Shown here: one piece after another, positions 1 through 8,529 of the stretch
Layout of the letters: each line of letters opens with the position of its first letter
Position numbering within the stretch: position 1 is the first letter of the stretch
Source: Xylanimonas oleitrophica
Lineage (GTDB): Bacteria > Actinomycetota > Actinomycetes > Actinomycetales > Cellulomonadaceae
DNA length: 64,000 nucleotides
Reading direction: 5' to 3'
Assembly (NCBI RefSeq): GCF_003244315.1
Contig: NZ_QKWH01000006.1
Coordinates: forward strand, 1-64,000
Notes under the pieces: generated by a model
Told to the model about the DNA's origin: nothing
The model's database searches: none
What the model saw: only the letters and a program-made list of their open reading frames with translations
Program-made: the position numbers and the translations under genes

Positions 1-534
1 GCCGCGGCCGAGGCCGTCGGCGAGCTCGACCTCGCCGTCGGCGACACCGACGGCGACGGCGAGCAGCCGCCCCTGGAGGTGCAGGTGGCCCAGACCCTCG
101 CCAACCTCCAGTCCTCCACCAGCGGGGCCGTCACCGCGTCCATGCTCAAGCGGACCCTGGTGCGCAAGGACCCCACCTTCTCCGAGGCGGACTACGGTTT
201 CCGCACGTTCGGCGAGTTCCTCCGCTTCCTCGCCGACCGTGGGTTCGTCGAGCTGGCCCAGGGCCCCGCTGCCGGCGACCCCGAGGTGTCCCTGCCCGCG
301 CAGGGCGACTCCGACCAGACGTTCGCCCTCGTGCGCGACGTCGTCACCGAGGCCGACGGGCCCGTGGCGCTCTCCGGGCTCAAGAACCGCCTGCGCAAGC
401 GCCGCCCCGACTTCTCGGAGAAGGCGCTCGGCTTCCGCGGGTTCCTGCAGTTCTGCCGGGCCGCGGAGGCCGCGGGCGCCGTCGTGCTCACGTGGGACGA
501 CGACGCCGACGACTACCTGGTCACCGTGGCCTGA
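1..534 (+). CDS. C-terminal part of an OST-HTH (LOTUS) domain protein, probably NYN nuclease type
   Basis: The reading frame is open from the first base, so only the C-terminal 177 residues are here. After an acidic linker there are two similar winged-helix repeats. Each has a helix ending in a basic run (LKRTLVRKDPTFSE and LKNRLRKRRPDFSE) followed by a G-F-R-T/G-F loop (YGFRTFGEFLRFL and LGFRGFLQFCRAA). This is the OST-HTH/LOTUS pattern, an RNA-binding fold that in bacteria usually sits behind a NYN (PIN-like) ribonuclease domain. The NYN domain would lie upstream, so the nuclease assignment is inferred from family architecture. A hairpin follows the stop codon by about 20 bases. Likely role: RNA binding or processing in the cytoplasm. 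Confidence 0.8.
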   Translation, partial: AAAEAVGELDLAVGDTDGDGEQPPLEVQVAQTLANLQSSTSGAVTASMLKRTLVRKDPTFSEADYGFRTFGEFLRFLADRGFVELAQGPAAGDPEVSLPAQGDSDQTFALVRDVVTEADGPVALSGLKNRLRKRRPDFSEKALGFRGFLQFCRAAEAAGAVVLTWDDDADDYLVTVA

Positions 535-553
535 CGCCAGCACGGCGAGCAGG

Positions 554-584
554 GGCCCCGCCCGGCGGACCGCCGGGCGGGGCC
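554..584 (+). terminator. Rho-independent type hairpin after the OST-HTH gene
   Basis: A 15-base inverted repeat (554-568 with 570-584) of almost pure G/C lies 20 bases after the stop codon. No U-tract follows, as is usual in very GC-rich actinobacteria. Confidence 0.55.
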
Positions 585-667
585 TGCCGCTTCCTGGACC
601 CGGTACGCGCGCCGGGCCGGCTCGCAGGGGGTGTCACCCCGCTCGTGGGACGGGGCACAATGTCCCG

Positions 668-1318
668 GTGACCTACCGCCTGCTCCGCCTGATCCTGTCG
701 CTCGTGGCGTACGTCCTGCTGCGGCCGCAGGTGACCGGGCTGCACAACGTGCCGCGCCGCGGGCCGGTGATCCTCGCCAGCAACCACCTGTCGTTCATCG
801 ACTCGGTGATCATCCCGCTGGTGGTGCCCCGCCAGGTCACGTTCATCGCCAAGGCCGAGTACTTCACCGGCCACGGGATCAAGGGCCGCATCTCCCGCTG
901 GTTCTTCACCACCATGGGCCACATCCCCGTGGACCGCGGCGACCCGCGCGCCGGGCAGCGCTCGCTCGAGGACGCGCTCGTGGTGCTCAAGAACGGCGGT
1001 GCGTTCGGCATCTACCCCGAGGGCACCCGCTCGCGCGACGGCAAGCTCCACCCCGGGCACACCGGCGTCGCCTGGCTGGCCCTCGCCGGTCACGCACCCG
1101 TGGTGCCCGTGGCCCTGCGCGGCACGGACAAGGTGCAGCCCGTGGGCCGCCGCCTGCCCCGCATCTACCGCGGCGTCCAGGTGCACTTCGGCGCCCCCAT
1201 CAACCCGACGCGCCAGCTGACCGCCGGGGTGCGCCCCGCGCAGGCGCGCCGTGAGCTGACCGACCAGGTCATGGCCTCGATCCACCGCATGAGCGGTCAG
1301 GAGCTCGCCTCCCGCTGA
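668..1318 (+). CDS. 1-acyl-sn-glycerol-3-phosphate acyltransferase family protein (PlsC-like)
   Basis: The 216-residue product carries the PlsC acyltransferase blocks: the H-x4-D catalytic motif NHLSFID (His40, Asp45) and EGTRSRDG, which binds glycerol phosphate. An N-terminal hydrophobic segment (residues 5-18) should anchor it to the inner face of the membrane. The family transfers an acyl chain to lysophosphatidate in phospholipid synthesis, although many actinobacterial paralogs act on other lipids. I chose GTG at 668 because there is no Shine-Dalgarno sequence and a -10-like CACAAT (655-660) ends 7 bases upstream, suggesting a leaderless mRNA. The gene converges on the phosphatase gene at 1364-2560. 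Confidence 0.88.
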   Translation: MTYRLLRLILSLVAYVLLRPQVTGLHNVPRRGPVILASNHLSFIDSVIIPLVVPRQVTFIAKAEYFTGHGIKGRISRWFFTTMGHIPVDRGDPRAGQRSLEDALVVLKNGGAFGIYPEGTRSRDGKLHPGHTGVAWLALAGHAPVVPVALRGTDKVQPVGRRLPRIYRGVQVHFGAPINPTRQLTAGVRPAQARRELTDQVMASIHRMSGQELASR

Positions 1319-1363
1319 GCCGGCGCCCGGCCCCGCCTGCCGAGAGTCCGCCGCGGTCCCCGC

Positions 1364-2560
1364 TCACCCGGGGCCGAGCAGTCCGGGCACCCCTTCCAGC
1401 CGTGCCGCCAGGGCGTCCCCGTCCGGGCCGACGACGACGGGCACACCGTTCACCGTGCCGCCGTCCGGCCGCCGGGCCGGGTTCGCGGTTCCCGAGCTCA
1501 GCACCCGCTCTGCGGGTGTGAGCGTGCGGATGGCGACCGCGGCCACCTGGCCCGGCCGCTCGTCCACCGCGGCGGAGTAGACCTCCGGGTCGTGCTGGCC
1601 GTCGTCGCCCACCAGCACCCACCGCACGTGCGGGAACGTGTCCATGAGCCGCGCCAGCGACGTCGTCTTGTGCTCCGGCCCGCTGCGGAACCAGCCCGTC
1701 TTGGTGGGGCCGAAGTCCGTGAGGAGCAGCGGCCCGGGCGGGAACGCGTGGCGGGCGAGGAAGCGGCGCAGGGTGCGGGCCGTGTTCCACGCGCCGGAGG
1801 ACAGGTAGACGAACGGCGCGTCCTGGTGGGCCTCGGCGAGGCGCCGGTAGAGCCGGGGCATGCCGTGCACGGGGCGGCGCGTCGCCGTCGGCACCACGAG
1901 CGTGTTCCACGCCGCCACCAGCAGCCGCGGCACCGCGGTGATCATCGCGGTGTCGTCGATGTCGCTCACCACGCCGAGACGCACGTCGTCACCGACCACG
2001 AGCACGGGCGCAGTGGCGTCGGAGGCGTCCTTGCCGGCGACCGTCGCGGTCTGGGTCCCCGCAGCCTGGACGCCGTCCCGTACACCGCCCGGGGCGCCGG
2101 CGGGCGCCTCGCCGCGCCTCGGGAGCTCGCCCCGCGCGGCGTCGTCGGGGCCGACGGCCCGCAGCGCGGCCCGCTGCCAGCCGGGCGGCAGCGCGGCGTC
2201 GTCGGGCAGGTCCACCTCGACGTCGACGTAGCCGGCCCGGTCGGCGACCGTCTCGACGCTCGTGCCGCCCACGGTGACCACGACCCGCTCGCCCGGCGCC
2301 GGCACGGTCAGGTAGCTGCGGAACCCGCGCCGTGCGGGCTCGCGCGGCCCGCCGCCCCGGCGGTGCGGTGACAGCAGCACGCGGGCGAGCACGCGCACGC
2401 GGTGCGGGCTGCCGTACCCGGTGTAGGCCTCGACACGGGGCAGCCAGCCCGCCCACCGTCGCAGCGTGCGGCCGGCCACGTCGAGCACGCGGTCCTCGAC
2501 GACGGCGGCCAGGTGCGGTCGCTGGGTCTCCTGACGTGGGGGAGCGGTGGGTTCGGGCAC
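1364..2560 (-). CDS. App1-family phosphatidate phosphatase (DUF2183)
   Basis: A 398-residue protein with the HAD-like App1 signature. The catalytic stretch DIDDTAMIT is near residues 201-209 (D-x-D-x-T), followed by FVYLSSGAWN, LLLTDFGPTKTGWFRSGPEHK and WVLVGDDGQHDPEVY, in the order of the conserved DUF2183 block. Yeast App1 dephosphorylates phosphatidic acid. Bacterial members are taken to act on similar lipid phosphates, which fits the neighbouring PlsC-like acyltransferase. The N-terminal 190 residues look like a beta-rich domain. The start is GTG at 2560, with CAGGGT at 2567-2572 in the -10 position for a leaderless start and no clear Shine-Dalgarno sequence. Confidence 0.87.
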   Translation of the reverse strand: MPEPTAPPRQETQRPHLAAVVEDRVLDVAGRTLRRWAGWLPRVEAYTGYGSPHRVRVLARVLLSPHRRGGGPREPARRGFRSYLTVPAPGERVVVTVGGTSVETVADRAGYVDVEVDLPDDAALPPGWQRAALRAVGPDDAARGELPRRGEAPAGAPGGVRDGVQAAGTQTATVAGKDASDATAPVLVVGDDVRLGVVSDIDDTAMITAVPRLLVAAWNTLVVPTATRRPVHGMPRLYRRLAEAHQDAPFVYLSSGAWNTARTLRRFLARHAFPPGPLLLTDFGPTKTGWFRSGPEHKTTSLARLMDTFPHVRWVLVGDDGQHDPEVYSAAVDERPGQVAAVAIRTLTPAERVLSSGTANPARRPDGGTVNGVPVVVGPDGDALAARLEGVPGLLGPG

Positions 2561-2616
2561 GGCCCCACCCTGGCATCAAGGCCGGAGCCTCGCGCGTCGC
2601 TGCACCACGACGTCGC

Positions 2617-3489
2617 TCAGAGCTCGCGCACGCGCTCCACGGCCGGTGCGACGGCGTCACGCACCCACGCGGCCGGCGACGTCTCCGGCGGAGCCAGGAT
2701 CACGGTGTCGACGCCGAGCTCCGCCAGCGGGCGCACCTGCTCGACGAACCCGTCGACGTCGCCCTGCAGCAGCCGCGCGCCGTCGCTCAGGGTGGTCACA
2801 CGGATCTCGGAGAAGTCGCGGCCCACGTCGTCGCAGTGCGCCCTGAGCACGTCGAGCTTGTGGCGCAGGGTGTCCGGGTCGGAGGCGAACAGGTTGCAGG
2901 CGTCGGCGTGCTGGGCGACCAGGCGCAGGGTCTTCTTCTCGCCCGAGCCGCCGATCATGATCTCCGGCCTGCTCAGCGGCTGCGGCCGGTTGAGGGTCTC
3001 GGCCAGCCGGTAGTGCTTGCCCTCGAACGGTCCGTCGTTCTCCGGGTCGTACATCTGCCGGGCGATCAGCACGGCCTCCTCGAGCATCTCGAACCGGTCG
3101 CGCAGCGGCGGGAACGGGACGCCCAGGCCGGCGTGCTCCTCCTCATACCAGGCCGCACCGATGCCGTAGGTGGCGCGGCCGCCCGAGAGCACGTCCAGCG
3201 TGGCCACGATCTTGGCCAGCAGGCCGGGGTAGCGGTACGTCACCCCGGTCACGAGGGTGCCGAGCTGCACCGTCTCGGTATGGCCCGCGAGGAACCCGAG
3301 GGTCGTGTACGCCTCGAGCATCGGGTCCGACGCCGGGAAGCCGGCGCGCATCATCTGCCAGTAGTGGTCCATGACCGAGATCCAGCCGAGGCCGGCCTCC
3401 TCGGCGTAGGACGCGGTGTCGGCCAGCTCCTGGCGCAGGGCGGCGGGCTCGACGGAGTCGAAACGCATCAGGTGGGCACCGAGCTTCAT
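2617..3489 (-). CDS. LLM-class F420-dependent oxidoreductase
   Basis: The 290-residue product has the bacterial luciferase-like TIM-barrel pattern: MKLGAHLMRF at the start, ISVMDHYWQM, the conserved stretch LGTLVTGVTYRYPGLLAKIVATLDVLSGGR, GIGAAWYEEEH, and PEIMIGGSGEKKTLRL near the middle. In actinobacteria this subgroup generally uses F420H2 rather than FMN as hydride carrier. The substrate is unknown. ATG at 3489 aligns with the family N-terminus, and GATGAT (3496-3501) ends 6 bases upstream, so a leaderless start is likely. The gene is divergent from the DUF4383 gene at 3761, with a 271-base shared upstream region. Confidence 0.85.
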   Translation of the reverse strand: MKLGAHLMRFDSVEPAALRQELADTASYAEEAGLGWISVMDHYWQMMRAGFPASDPMLEAYTTLGFLAGHTETVQLGTLVTGVTYRYPGLLAKIVATLDVLSGGRATYGIGAAWYEEEHAGLGVPFPPLRDRFEMLEEAVLIARQMYDPENDGPFEGKHYRLAETLNRPQPLSRPEIMIGGSGEKKTLRLVAQHADACNLFASDPDTLRHKLDVLRAHCDDVGRDFSEIRVTTLSDGARLLQGDVDGFVEQVRPLAELGVDTVILAPPETSPAAWVRDAVAPAVERVREL

Positions 3490-3760
3490 GATCGGATCAT
3501 CCGCCCGCAGGGGGTGCCTCGCGCAACGGTCCGGGGAGAACTGGTGGTCGGTTCCCCTGGGCGCGGAACCGGGAATACTCCGCAGACCGGGCGCGCTCCC
3601 CGCTCCGGCACGCGCCAGAGCAGCCGCTCCGGGGCGCCGGGTGGCGCCCTGACGTGCGGGTGGACCCGGCCGGACCGAGGGTGAGCGGGTGTCCAGAAGC
3701 GGCGCGTCGGCGGCAGGACCAGGCGCTACGCCCTCCTGCCGTGCACCCAGGAGGAACCTC

Positions 3761-4213
3761 ATGACCGTCCCGACCAGCCCCAGCCACGCCACGACGAACA
3801 CGACCCGTCGGTGGCCGCACCAGTGGATCGCCCTCGTCGTCGGCGTCGTCTACCTGCTGGTGGGCCTCGCCGGGTTCGCCGTCACCGGGTTCGACGGCTT
3901 CACCGAGCACGACCACTCGCAGACGCTGATGGGCTTCGCGATCAACCCGCTGCACAACATCGTGCACATCCTCATCGGCGTGCTCGGCGTGACGCTCTGG
4001 CGCACGCCCAGCGGGGCCCGCACCTACGGCTGGATCCTCGCCATCGGCTACGGTGCGGCGTTCATCTACGGCCTGATCGTGGTCAACAACCCCGACGCCA
4101 ACATCCTCAACATCAACGGTGCCGACAACGTGCTGCACGTGCTGAGCGCCGTCGTGGGTCTCGTCATCGCGCTCTGGCCGCGCCGTGAGGGCTCCGCCAC
4201 CAACCACGGCTGA
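3761..4213 (+). CDS. DUF4383 integral membrane protein
   Basis: A 150-residue protein with four predicted membrane helices: WIALVVGVVYLLVGLAGFAV, NIVHILIGVLGVTLW, TYGWILAIGYGAAFIYGLIVV and VLHVLSAVVGLVIALW. The conserved NPLHNIVHILIG and GADNVLHVLSA stretches are the DUF4383 signature; the function is unknown. The paired His residues facing helices 2 and 4 are a family feature. An AGGAGG Shine-Dalgarno sequence (3749-3754) lies 6 bases before the ATG. A strong 16-base hairpin follows the stop. Confidence 0.85.
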   Translation: MTVPTSPSHATTNTTRRWPHQWIALVVGVVYLLVGLAGFAVTGFDGFTEHDHSQTLMGFAINPLHNIVHILIGVLGVTLWRTPSGARTYGWILAIGYGAAFIYGLIVVNNPDANILNINGADNVLHVLSAVVGLVIALWPRREGSATNHG

Positions 4214-4254
4214 CGCACGCCGACGGCGCCGCGACCGGTGCCGGAGCTGCGGAA

Positions 4255-4292
4255 CGCGGGGGTGCCCCGGCTGGTGCCGGGGCACCCCCGCG
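4255..4292. terminator. Bidirectional hairpin terminator, 16-base perfect stem
   Basis: Arms 4255-4270 and 4277-4292 are perfectly complementary around a 6-base loop. The hairpin sits between the convergent DUF4383 gene and the SDR-fusion gene, so it can serve both. Confidence 0.75.
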
Positions 4293-4314
4293 ATCGTCTC
4301 GCGACCGTCTGCCG

Positions 4315-5970
4315 TCAGGCGTCCGTGCCGCTCGCCCCGGCGTCCTGCGACAGCTGCTCCGACCTACCCTCGCCTCCGCCGTGCTCGGCGTCCGCCCGGA
4401 ACGCGGCCGCGCGCACGTGCGCGTGCACGCGATCGAGCACCTCGATCTGGGACCGGGCGAGGTCGATCAGCTCCCGGAACTGTGCGGGATCGAGTCCCAG
4501 CTGCTCGGCGTGCTCCTCGAGCGTCTGCCAGCCGCCGATCTTGCCCAGGACGGCGGCCCGCATCAGCTCCGTCTCGAGCACCGCGGTCATGGGAGACCCC
4601 TCGAGCGCCCGTCCGTTGAGCTTGAGGCGGCCCACCCGCTCACCCACCCAGGCCGCCGCCTGGCGGTACGGCCGCCGGCGGACGCCCAGCAGCCCCAGCA
4701 TGTCGCGGTACATCTCGCGCTCGGCGCGCAGCTGCTCCACCAGCTCGGCGAGCTCCGCCTGGAACGGCACCTCCTCGTACGTCTGCGACATGCGCTCCAG
4801 CCGTTGCAGGCCGGCGGTCGCGCCCGTGAGGTGGTCGGAGAGGTAGAGGCCGAGAAGATCGCGGTCGATGTCCGGCGGGATGCCCGGGGTGTCGCGCAGC
4901 CGTCGTACCTGCATGACGGCGTCGCCCGCCGGCCGTGGCAGCGCGGGGCGCAACGGGGCGGTGCGCTGACCGCTGCCCCTGCCCATCGCGGCCAGCAGCT
5001 CCTGGACCGCGGCGGCCGCGGTGTGCGCCGGCCGCCAGCCCAGCTCGTCGCGGATGCGGCGGGTGTCCATGACCGGCACCGACATGGCCATGTCGACCCA
5101 CCCGGGGTCCGGGCGCACCGCCCGCGCCTGGTACGCGAGGGCCAGGGCCGCGCGGACGGCGGGCGGCGGCAGCTCCACGAGCCGCCCGTGGTCGACGATG
5201 TGGGCCAGGTCCTGGCCGCGCAGCAGGTCGTCGGCGGCCACGTTGAACGCACCGCCCGCGCGTTCCAGGACGATGCGCCGGTAGGCGTCGGCCAGGTCGT
5301 CGGCGTGCACGGCCTGCACGCGCAGCCCTCGGGGCAGCGGCAGGAACGGTGGCCGTCCCTGGGTGAGCAGCCGGACGGGCACGGCGGGGCCGAGGAAGTA
5401 ACGGACGATCTCCTGCGCGGCGTCGCCCTGGAACACGAGCCCCGGCCGCACACGCGTGACCGTCAGACCGGGGTGAGCACGCTCCACCTCGTCCAGGACG
5501 CGCTCCTGCGCCGCCTTGTCCACCGCGTAGTGGGACGTGGGGATGCCGTCCGTGGGCCAGTCCTCCGTGCGCGGCTCGTCGTCCTCCACACGGGAGTACG
5601 CACCGATCGACGAGGCCACGACCAGGTGCGGCACCCCGGCCCGCAGCACCGCCTCCGCCACCCGCCGGGTGCCGTCCACGTTGGTGCGCCGCAACAGCTC
5701 GCGCTCGCGGTTGGGCTGGATGAGCCAGGCCAGGTGCACCACGGCGTCCGCGCCCTCGAAGGCCTCGGCCAGCCGAGCGGTGGCGGGCCCGTCCGGCTGG
5801 TACGACGCGACGTCCGCGACCACCCACTCGGCGTCCTTGTACGGCTCGGCCGTGCGGTCGGGCAGCCGCCTCGCCACCCCGACCACCGACGTGACCTTCG
5901 GCTCGGCGACGAGAGCGCGCAGCAGCGCCGTTCCCGCGTTCCCGGTGGCTCCCACGACGACGACTCGCAT
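4315..5970 (-). CDS. NAD-dependent epimerase/dehydratase (extended SDR) fused to a C-terminal helical, ferritin-like domain
   Basis: Residues 1-340 form an extended SDR: the NAD(P)-binding GATGNAG motif (residues 7-13), VVHLAWL, an active-site S..YSR/HYAVDKAAQE pattern (Tyr-x3-Lys), and the late block MDTRRIRDELGWRPAHTAAAA. Residues about 365-525 are a separate all-helical region (LYLSDHLTGATAGLQRLERM, ELVEQLRAEREMYRDMLGLLG, ETELMRAAVLGKIGGWQTLEE). It resembles small ferritin-like or YciE/DUF892-like bundles that are usually stand-alone proteins. The fusion partner's role is unknown. The last 25 residues are disordered. ATG at 5970 aligns with the start of the Rossmann fold. The gene lies downstream of and parallel to tag, but the 49-base gap leaves co-transcription open. 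Confidence 0.82.
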   Translation of the reverse strand: MRVVVVGATGNAGTALLRALVAEPKVTSVVGVARRLPDRTAEPYKDAEWVVADVASYQPDGPATARLAEAFEGADAVVHLAWLIQPNRERELLRRTNVDGTRRVAEAVLRAGVPHLVVASSIGAYSRVEDDEPRTEDWPTDGIPTSHYAVDKAAQERVLDEVERAHPGLTVTRVRPGLVFQGDAAQEIVRYFLGPAVPVRLLTQGRPPFLPLPRGLRVQAVHADDLADAYRRIVLERAGGAFNVAADDLLRGQDLAHIVDHGRLVELPPPAVRAALALAYQARAVRPDPGWVDMAMSVPVMDTRRIRDELGWRPAHTAAAAVQELLAAMGRGSGQRTAPLRPALPRPAGDAVMQVRRLRDTPGIPPDIDRDLLGLYLSDHLTGATAGLQRLERMSQTYEEVPFQAELAELVEQLRAEREMYRDMLGLLGVRRRPYRQAAAWVGERVGRLKLNGRALEGSPMTAVLETELMRAAVLGKIGGWQTLEEHAEQLGLDPAQFRELIDLARSQIEVLDRVHAHVRAAAFRADAEHGGGEGRSEQLSQDAGASGTDA

Positions 5971-6019
5971 GCTTCACCGTCGCTCGCCGCCGGGTGACTC
6001 GCACCCCCGCGACCGGTGC

Positions 6020-6652
6020 TCAGGCCAGGTTGCTCGAAGACCTCCCGAGAGTGACCGGGCAGGTGCTCAGGTGATCGTCCACCAGCCCGCACGCCTGCAT
6101 GGCCGCGTACGCCGTCGTCGGGCCGAAGAACCGGAAACCCAGCTTCTTCAACGTCTTGGCCATCGCGACCGACTCGGGGGACGTGGCCGGCACCTGCTCC
6201 CACGTGGACGGGTTGCCGCCCGGCCGAGGGTCGGGGGCGAACGACCAGACCAGCTCGTCGAGCGTGCGGCCGTCGGCGTGCAGCGCCAGCACGGCACGGG
6301 CGTTGGAGATCGTGGCCTCGATCTTCATGCGGTTGCGGATGATCCGGGCGTCACCCATGAGCCGGGCGACGTCGCCCTCGCCGAACGCAGCGACCCGCTC
6401 CGGCTCGAACCCCTCGAAGACCTCCCGGAACGCGTCACGCTTGCGCAGCACGGTGATCCAGGCGAGCCCCGACTGGAACCCCTCGAGGGCGATCCGCTCC
6501 AGCAGCGGAGCCTCCCCGTGGACGGGTATCCCCCACTCGGTGTCGTGGTACGCCTCGTAGAGGGGGTCGCCGTCACCGAAGCAGCGGCGACCCGGCTCTG
6601 GTGCCGGTGCGGCGTCGTCGGGCACCGCGGCGGGGGTGGTCGTCTCCGTCAT
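6020..6652 (-). CDS. tag: DNA-3-methyladenine glycosylase I
   Basis: A 210-residue TagI-family enzyme that removes 3-methyladenine from alkylated DNA. Visible family marks are RCFGDGDPLYEAYHDTEWGIP, the W-x-T-V-L-x-K-R-D block, and the zinc ligands Cys24, His36, His194 and Cys198 (the last pair in DDHLSTCPV). It has a 20-residue low-complexity N-terminal extension before Cys24. I set the start at ATG 6652. A longer reading frame continues upstream but has no family similarity, and CAGGCT at 6659-6664 gives a leaderless -10 exactly 6 bases before this ATG. Confidence 0.93.
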   Translation of the reverse strand: MTETTTPAAVPDDAAPAPEPGRRCFGDGDPLYEAYHDTEWGIPVHGEAPLLERIALEGFQSGLAWITVLRKRDAFREVFEGFEPERVAAFGEGDVARLMGDARIIRNRMKIEATISNARAVLALHADGRTLDELVWSFAPDPRPGGNPSTWEQVPATSPESVAMAKTLKKLGFRFFGPTTAYAAMQACGLVDDHLSTCPVTLGRSSSNLA

Positions 6653-6780
6653 GGGTCCAGCCTGCCCGCAACGGCCGACATCGTGCTGCCGCGGCCCCCC
6701 ACCCTGGGGACTCGAGCGCCCGGCCCGTGGCGGGGGCAGGGTCCGGGGCCAGGGGCACGGCGGAGCAGTGCCGGGCGGCG

Positions 6781-7845
6781 TCAGACCCAGCCGTGCCGGG
6801 CGGCGTGGGATCCGAGCTGGGTGCGGGTCGAGACGCCCGCGCGGTCCATCAGGGCACGCAGCCGCCGCTGCACCGTGCGCGCGGAGGTGCCCACCTGCGC
6901 GGCCATCGCGGCGTCGGTCAGGCCCGAGAGCATGAGCTGGAGGATCAGGCGGTCCTGCGCGGCGAGCGTCGAGGTGGCGGCCAGGTACGGGCGGGCGGTG
7001 CGCCACACGCTCTCGAACAGCTCGTCCGCCAGGAGCAGCAACGGTCGGCGCAGCAGCACCGCGAGGTGCGGGGAGAGCTGCACGAGCGCCACCTCGTCGT
7101 CGGCGATCGCGAGCTTGACCAGGCGCTCGTCCACCACGCGGATCTCCGCCCCCTCGGCCATCCGCCGCTCCAGGGCCGTCACCGCGGCGGGCTCGGCGAG
7201 GAACGCGCTGTCCACCACGATCCGGTAGGCGACGCCGGGCCGCGTGCGGGTGCGCACGGACGCGACGGGGACCTCACGGGAGCCGGGCGCGTCGGTGGCT
7301 CCGGCGGGTGCTGTCCGCGGCCCGGTGCCGGTCCTCTCCTGCGACGGGGTGCCGGCCACGCGGGGCTGCTCCGCCGCGTCTGCCGGGTCGAACGTGGTGC
7401 TCACGGGCACCGCCCGGTTCGCTCCGGACTGGAACGCCCGCACCGTGCGCCGGGCGCTCGCCTCGAGCTCCACCAGCCGGTGAGCCTGTGCCTCCAGCCC
7501 TTCCACCAGCTCGACGCGCTCGACGCCGGCCCGAGAGGCGCGCTCGCGGTGGTAGAGGTCCACGAGGTCGGCCACGTGCGTCTCGGCCTGGCGGAGCCGG
7601 TCGCGGGAATGCTCGAGGAGCGGGGAGAGCACCAGCTCGGGCGGTGCGGGGCTCCAGGTGAGGCGGTCGCGTGCGGGCTGGACGAGCCCGGCGGCCTCCA
7701 GCCGCCCGAGGGCTGCACGGACGAGGTCGACGTCCTGGGAGAGGCGGGCCGCGACGTCGTCGGCGGTCGCGGGGTCGAGCATCACGACGGCGCGCAGCAC
7801 CGCCTCGTCGTCGTCCCCGACGGGGAGCCCGAGCGCGCTCAGCAT
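6781..7845 (-). CDS. TrmB-like / LuxR-type transcriptional regulator
   Basis: A 354-residue regulator. The N-terminus (residues 1-70) looks like a TrmB/MarR winged helix (LDPATADDVAARLSQDVDLVRAALGRLEAAGLV). A helical stretch follows to about residue 135, then a Ser/Thr/Gly-rich linker. Next comes a PLD-like sensor fold (VDSAFLAEPAAVTALERRMAEGAEIRVVDERLVKLAIADDEVALV). The last 65 residues are a LuxR helix-turn-helix (LSGLTDAAMAAQVGTSARTVQRRLRALMDRAGVSTRTQLGSHAARHGW). Actinobacteria have many such proteins, and their ligands are mostly unknown. ATG 7845 is preceded by AATAAT (7853-7858), a near-consensus -10 that would place the transcript start one base before the ATG. Confidence 0.8.
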   Translation of the reverse strand: MLSALGLPVGDDDEAVLRAVVMLDPATADDVAARLSQDVDLVRAALGRLEAAGLVQPARDRLTWSPAPPELVLSPLLEHSRDRLRQAETHVADLVDLYHRERASRAGVERVELVEGLEAQAHRLVELEASARRTVRAFQSGANRAVPVSTTFDPADAAEQPRVAGTPSQERTGTGPRTAPAGATDAPGSREVPVASVRTRTRPGVAYRIVVDSAFLAEPAAVTALERRMAEGAEIRVVDERLVKLAIADDEVALVQLSPHLAVLLRRPLLLLADELFESVWRTARPYLAATSTLAAQDRLILQLMLSGLTDAAMAAQVGTSARTVQRRLRALMDRAGVSTRTQLGSHAARHGWV

Positions 7846-7981
7846 GGTGACGATTATTCGCCATGTCGGACTCTCGCCACACCTACCTCTCCCCGAGCGA
7901 CGCGCTGACCTGCACTCTTGTCCCCAGCGCTGCGGCGCTGCCTCGGTGGCCGCAGGGGGGCCACCGAGCCCGAGGCCGGGG

Positions 7982-8509
7982 TCAGCCCTCGGCGAGAGCC
8001 CGGGTGAACGCCGCGAGCAGCGGCTCGCCGAACAGGACGAACCGGACGTCCTCGACGTCGTCCGCCCCCGGAGCCGCGGACCATGCGCGTACCGCCCGCA
8101 CCGCCACAGAGGCGACGTCGTCGGGTGCCCAGCCGTACACCCCCGCACTCACCGCGGGGAAGGCGACGCTGCGCGCGCCGAGCTCGGCCGCGACGTCGAG
8201 CGAGCGCGCGAAGCACGACGCCAGCAGGGCCGGGTCCGTCTCGCCGGCGTGGCGGTTCGGGCCCACGGTGTGGATCACCCAGCGTGCCGGCAGGTCGAAG
8301 CCCGGCGTGGCGACGGCGTCCCCCACGGGCAGGCCGCCCGGCAGGGAGGTGCGCCGCAGCTCCCTGCACGCCTCGAGCAGGCGTGGCCCGGCGGCGGCGT
8401 GGATCGCCCCGTCCACCCCGCCCCCGCCCAGCAGGGAGGAGTTCGAGGCGTTGACGATCGCGTCCGCGTCCACCCGGGTGATGTCGCCGAGCTCTGTGGA
8501 GATCCGCAC
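7982..8509 (-). CDS. Macro-domain protein, ADP-ribosyl / O-acetyl-ADP-ribose hydrolase type
   Basis: A 175-residue single macro domain. It shows the ADP-ribose binding blocks GDITRVDADAIVNASNSSLLGGGGVDGAIH (catalytic-type Asn and GGGGVDGAIH loop), then WVIHTVGPNRHAG and VAFPAVSAGVYGWAPDDVA. This is the MacroD/YmdB arrangement, which removes ADP-ribose from proteins or hydrolyses O-acetyl-ADP-ribose. I see no ADP-ribosyltransferase beside it. GTG 8509 is preceded by TACCGT (8516-8521), exactly 6 bases away, so it is probably leaderless and transcribed separately from the regulator upstream. Confidence 0.88.
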   Translation of the reverse strand: MRISTELGDITRVDADAIVNASNSSLLGGGGVDGAIHAAAGPRLLEACRELRRTSLPGGLPVGDAVATPGFDLPARWVIHTVGPNRHAGETDPALLASCFARSLDVAAELGARSVAFPAVSAGVYGWAPDDVASVAVRAVRAWSAAPGADDVEDVRFVLFGEPLLAAFTRALAEG

Positions 8510-8529
8510 CGCTCGACGGTAGCGCGGCC

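Noticed and set aside
7982-8509. Macro-domain gene considered as a DarTG-type toxin-antitoxin antidote
   Set aside because: No DarT-like ADP-ribosyltransferase lies beside it, the protein is of the MacroD/YmdB type, and its own promoter suggests a solitary gene.
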